IMG/VR virus record: IMGVR_UViG_3300046674_000084
Span: 1-47,866 of that record
DNA: 47,866 bases
Reading direction: 5' to 3' (one strand)
Source: a virus
Shown here piece after piece: positions 47,641 to 47,866 of this stretch. The notes under the pieces are model-generated. The model made no database searches, had not been told where the DNA came from, and worked only from the letters and a program-made list of their open reading frames with translations. Position numbers and translations under genes: made by a program. How positions within the stretch are numbered: position 1 is the first letter of the stretch; the number at the start of each line of letters is the position of its first letter.

Positions 47641-47866
47641 TGTGTGGGACTCCTCTATATATGGGCTACGCATGTAGGCGCGCGCACAACCGGGTTAAGA
47701 TATTGGGTACCTAGGCTTGACGTATGCCCCATAGACGCCATAAGCGCTACGGAACGGTTCTCCTAGGTATTGGGCCGGATTCCTAACGGATTAGGCATAA
47801 GGCCGGACTTATGAGAGCGATACCGCATTCTTGGACGTTTCTTTGCAGTTAGCGATAAGGCGAGGC
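47641..47866. other. Non-coding region upstream of terS, candidate packaging site
   Basis: Contains an inverted repeat TACCTAGG (47708-47715) / CCTAGGTA (47762-47769), duplicated TATTGGG (47701 and 47768), and CCGG-rich short repeats. No gene. Together with 1-423 it is the natural place for cos and the late promoter; neither is proved. Confidence 0.45.

Noticed and set aside
47641-47673. Upstream ATG extending the small terminase by 11 residues
   Set aside because: The extension runs through the good GAGGAG ribosome site of the ATG at 47640.
47695-47730. A degenerate leftward TGTACCC-family promoter upstream of terS
   Set aside because: GGTACCC followed by TATCTT is present on the minus strand, but the -35 position reads TACGTC, too weak to call. 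Left as part of the non-coding region.
1-47866. tRNA genes, CRISPR arrays, insertion sequences
   Set aside because: No cloverleaf with a T-loop GTTCRANNC pattern, no regular spacer repeats and no transposase gene were recognised.
1-47866. PurZ (adenylosuccinate synthetase-like) gene that would complete a 2-aminoadenine kit
   Set aside because: No 300-400 residue frame with the expected glycine-rich GDEGKG-type loop was found among the real genes.

Overview
The window reads as a complete, or nearly complete, temperate double-stranded DNA phage genome of a Gram-negative bacterium. Packaging, head, tail, lysis and replication genes are all present, and an outer-membrane lipoprotein spanin fixes the host type. 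It is a chimera. The virion is a long-tailed siphovirus with an HK97-type head and a lambda-type tail (M, L, K, I and J homologues and a G/T frameshift). The early half is T7-like: single-subunit RNA polymerase, family A DNA polymerase, FEN-type exonuclease, ATP-dependent ligase, and primase and helicase as separate genes. A plasmid-type module (ParA, a partner protein, a winged-helix Rep, and an origin with two perfect DnaA boxes plus iterons) suggests that the prophage lives as a plasmid. The only integrase-like gene has lost nearly all catalytic residues. No host genus can be named from sequence alone.

Layout. 1-423 and 47641-47866 are non-coding and would be contiguous on a circle; they lie between a leftward HNH gene (424-723) and the leftward small terminase (47161-47640), where a cos site is expected. 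849-1778 is the degenerate tyrosine recombinase. 1779-2686 is a regulatory hub with one leftward and two rightward sigma70-like promoters and a terminated non-coding leader. 2687-18836 is one rightward early/replication block: small unknown genes, primase, helicase, ligase, HD phosphohydrolase, DNA polymerase, a probable ssDNA-binding protein, exonucleases, an endonuclease VII homologue, a dATP/dGTP diphosphohydrolase-like gene, and the phage RNA polymerase last. 18837-21707 holds small accessory genes in cassettes driven by near-identical promoters, one encoding a secreted protein, plus the leftward endolysin. 21721-23743 is the par/rep/origin module. 23744-47640 is the leftward late block, in transcription order: terminase, protease, capsid, portal, connectors, tail tube, G/T, tape measure, M, three fibre-like genes, L, K, I, J, holin, spanins, metallopeptidase-like protein.

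How it fits together. Host polymerase probably reads a family of promoters (1.8, 2.2, 2.35, 18.9, 20.3 and 21.3 kb) that share a TGTACCC element at a fixed place between -35 and -10, suggesting one regulator or one conserved core element. The phage RNA polymerase probably takes over later; I could not identify its promoters. The par/rep module lies between the holin/spanin genes and the endolysin and is transcribed against the late direction, so late transcripts reaching the endolysin would be antisense to par and rep. No CI/Cro-type repressor is recognisable. By eye, GATC and CCWGG are strongly depleted, as in some lytic T7-like phages.
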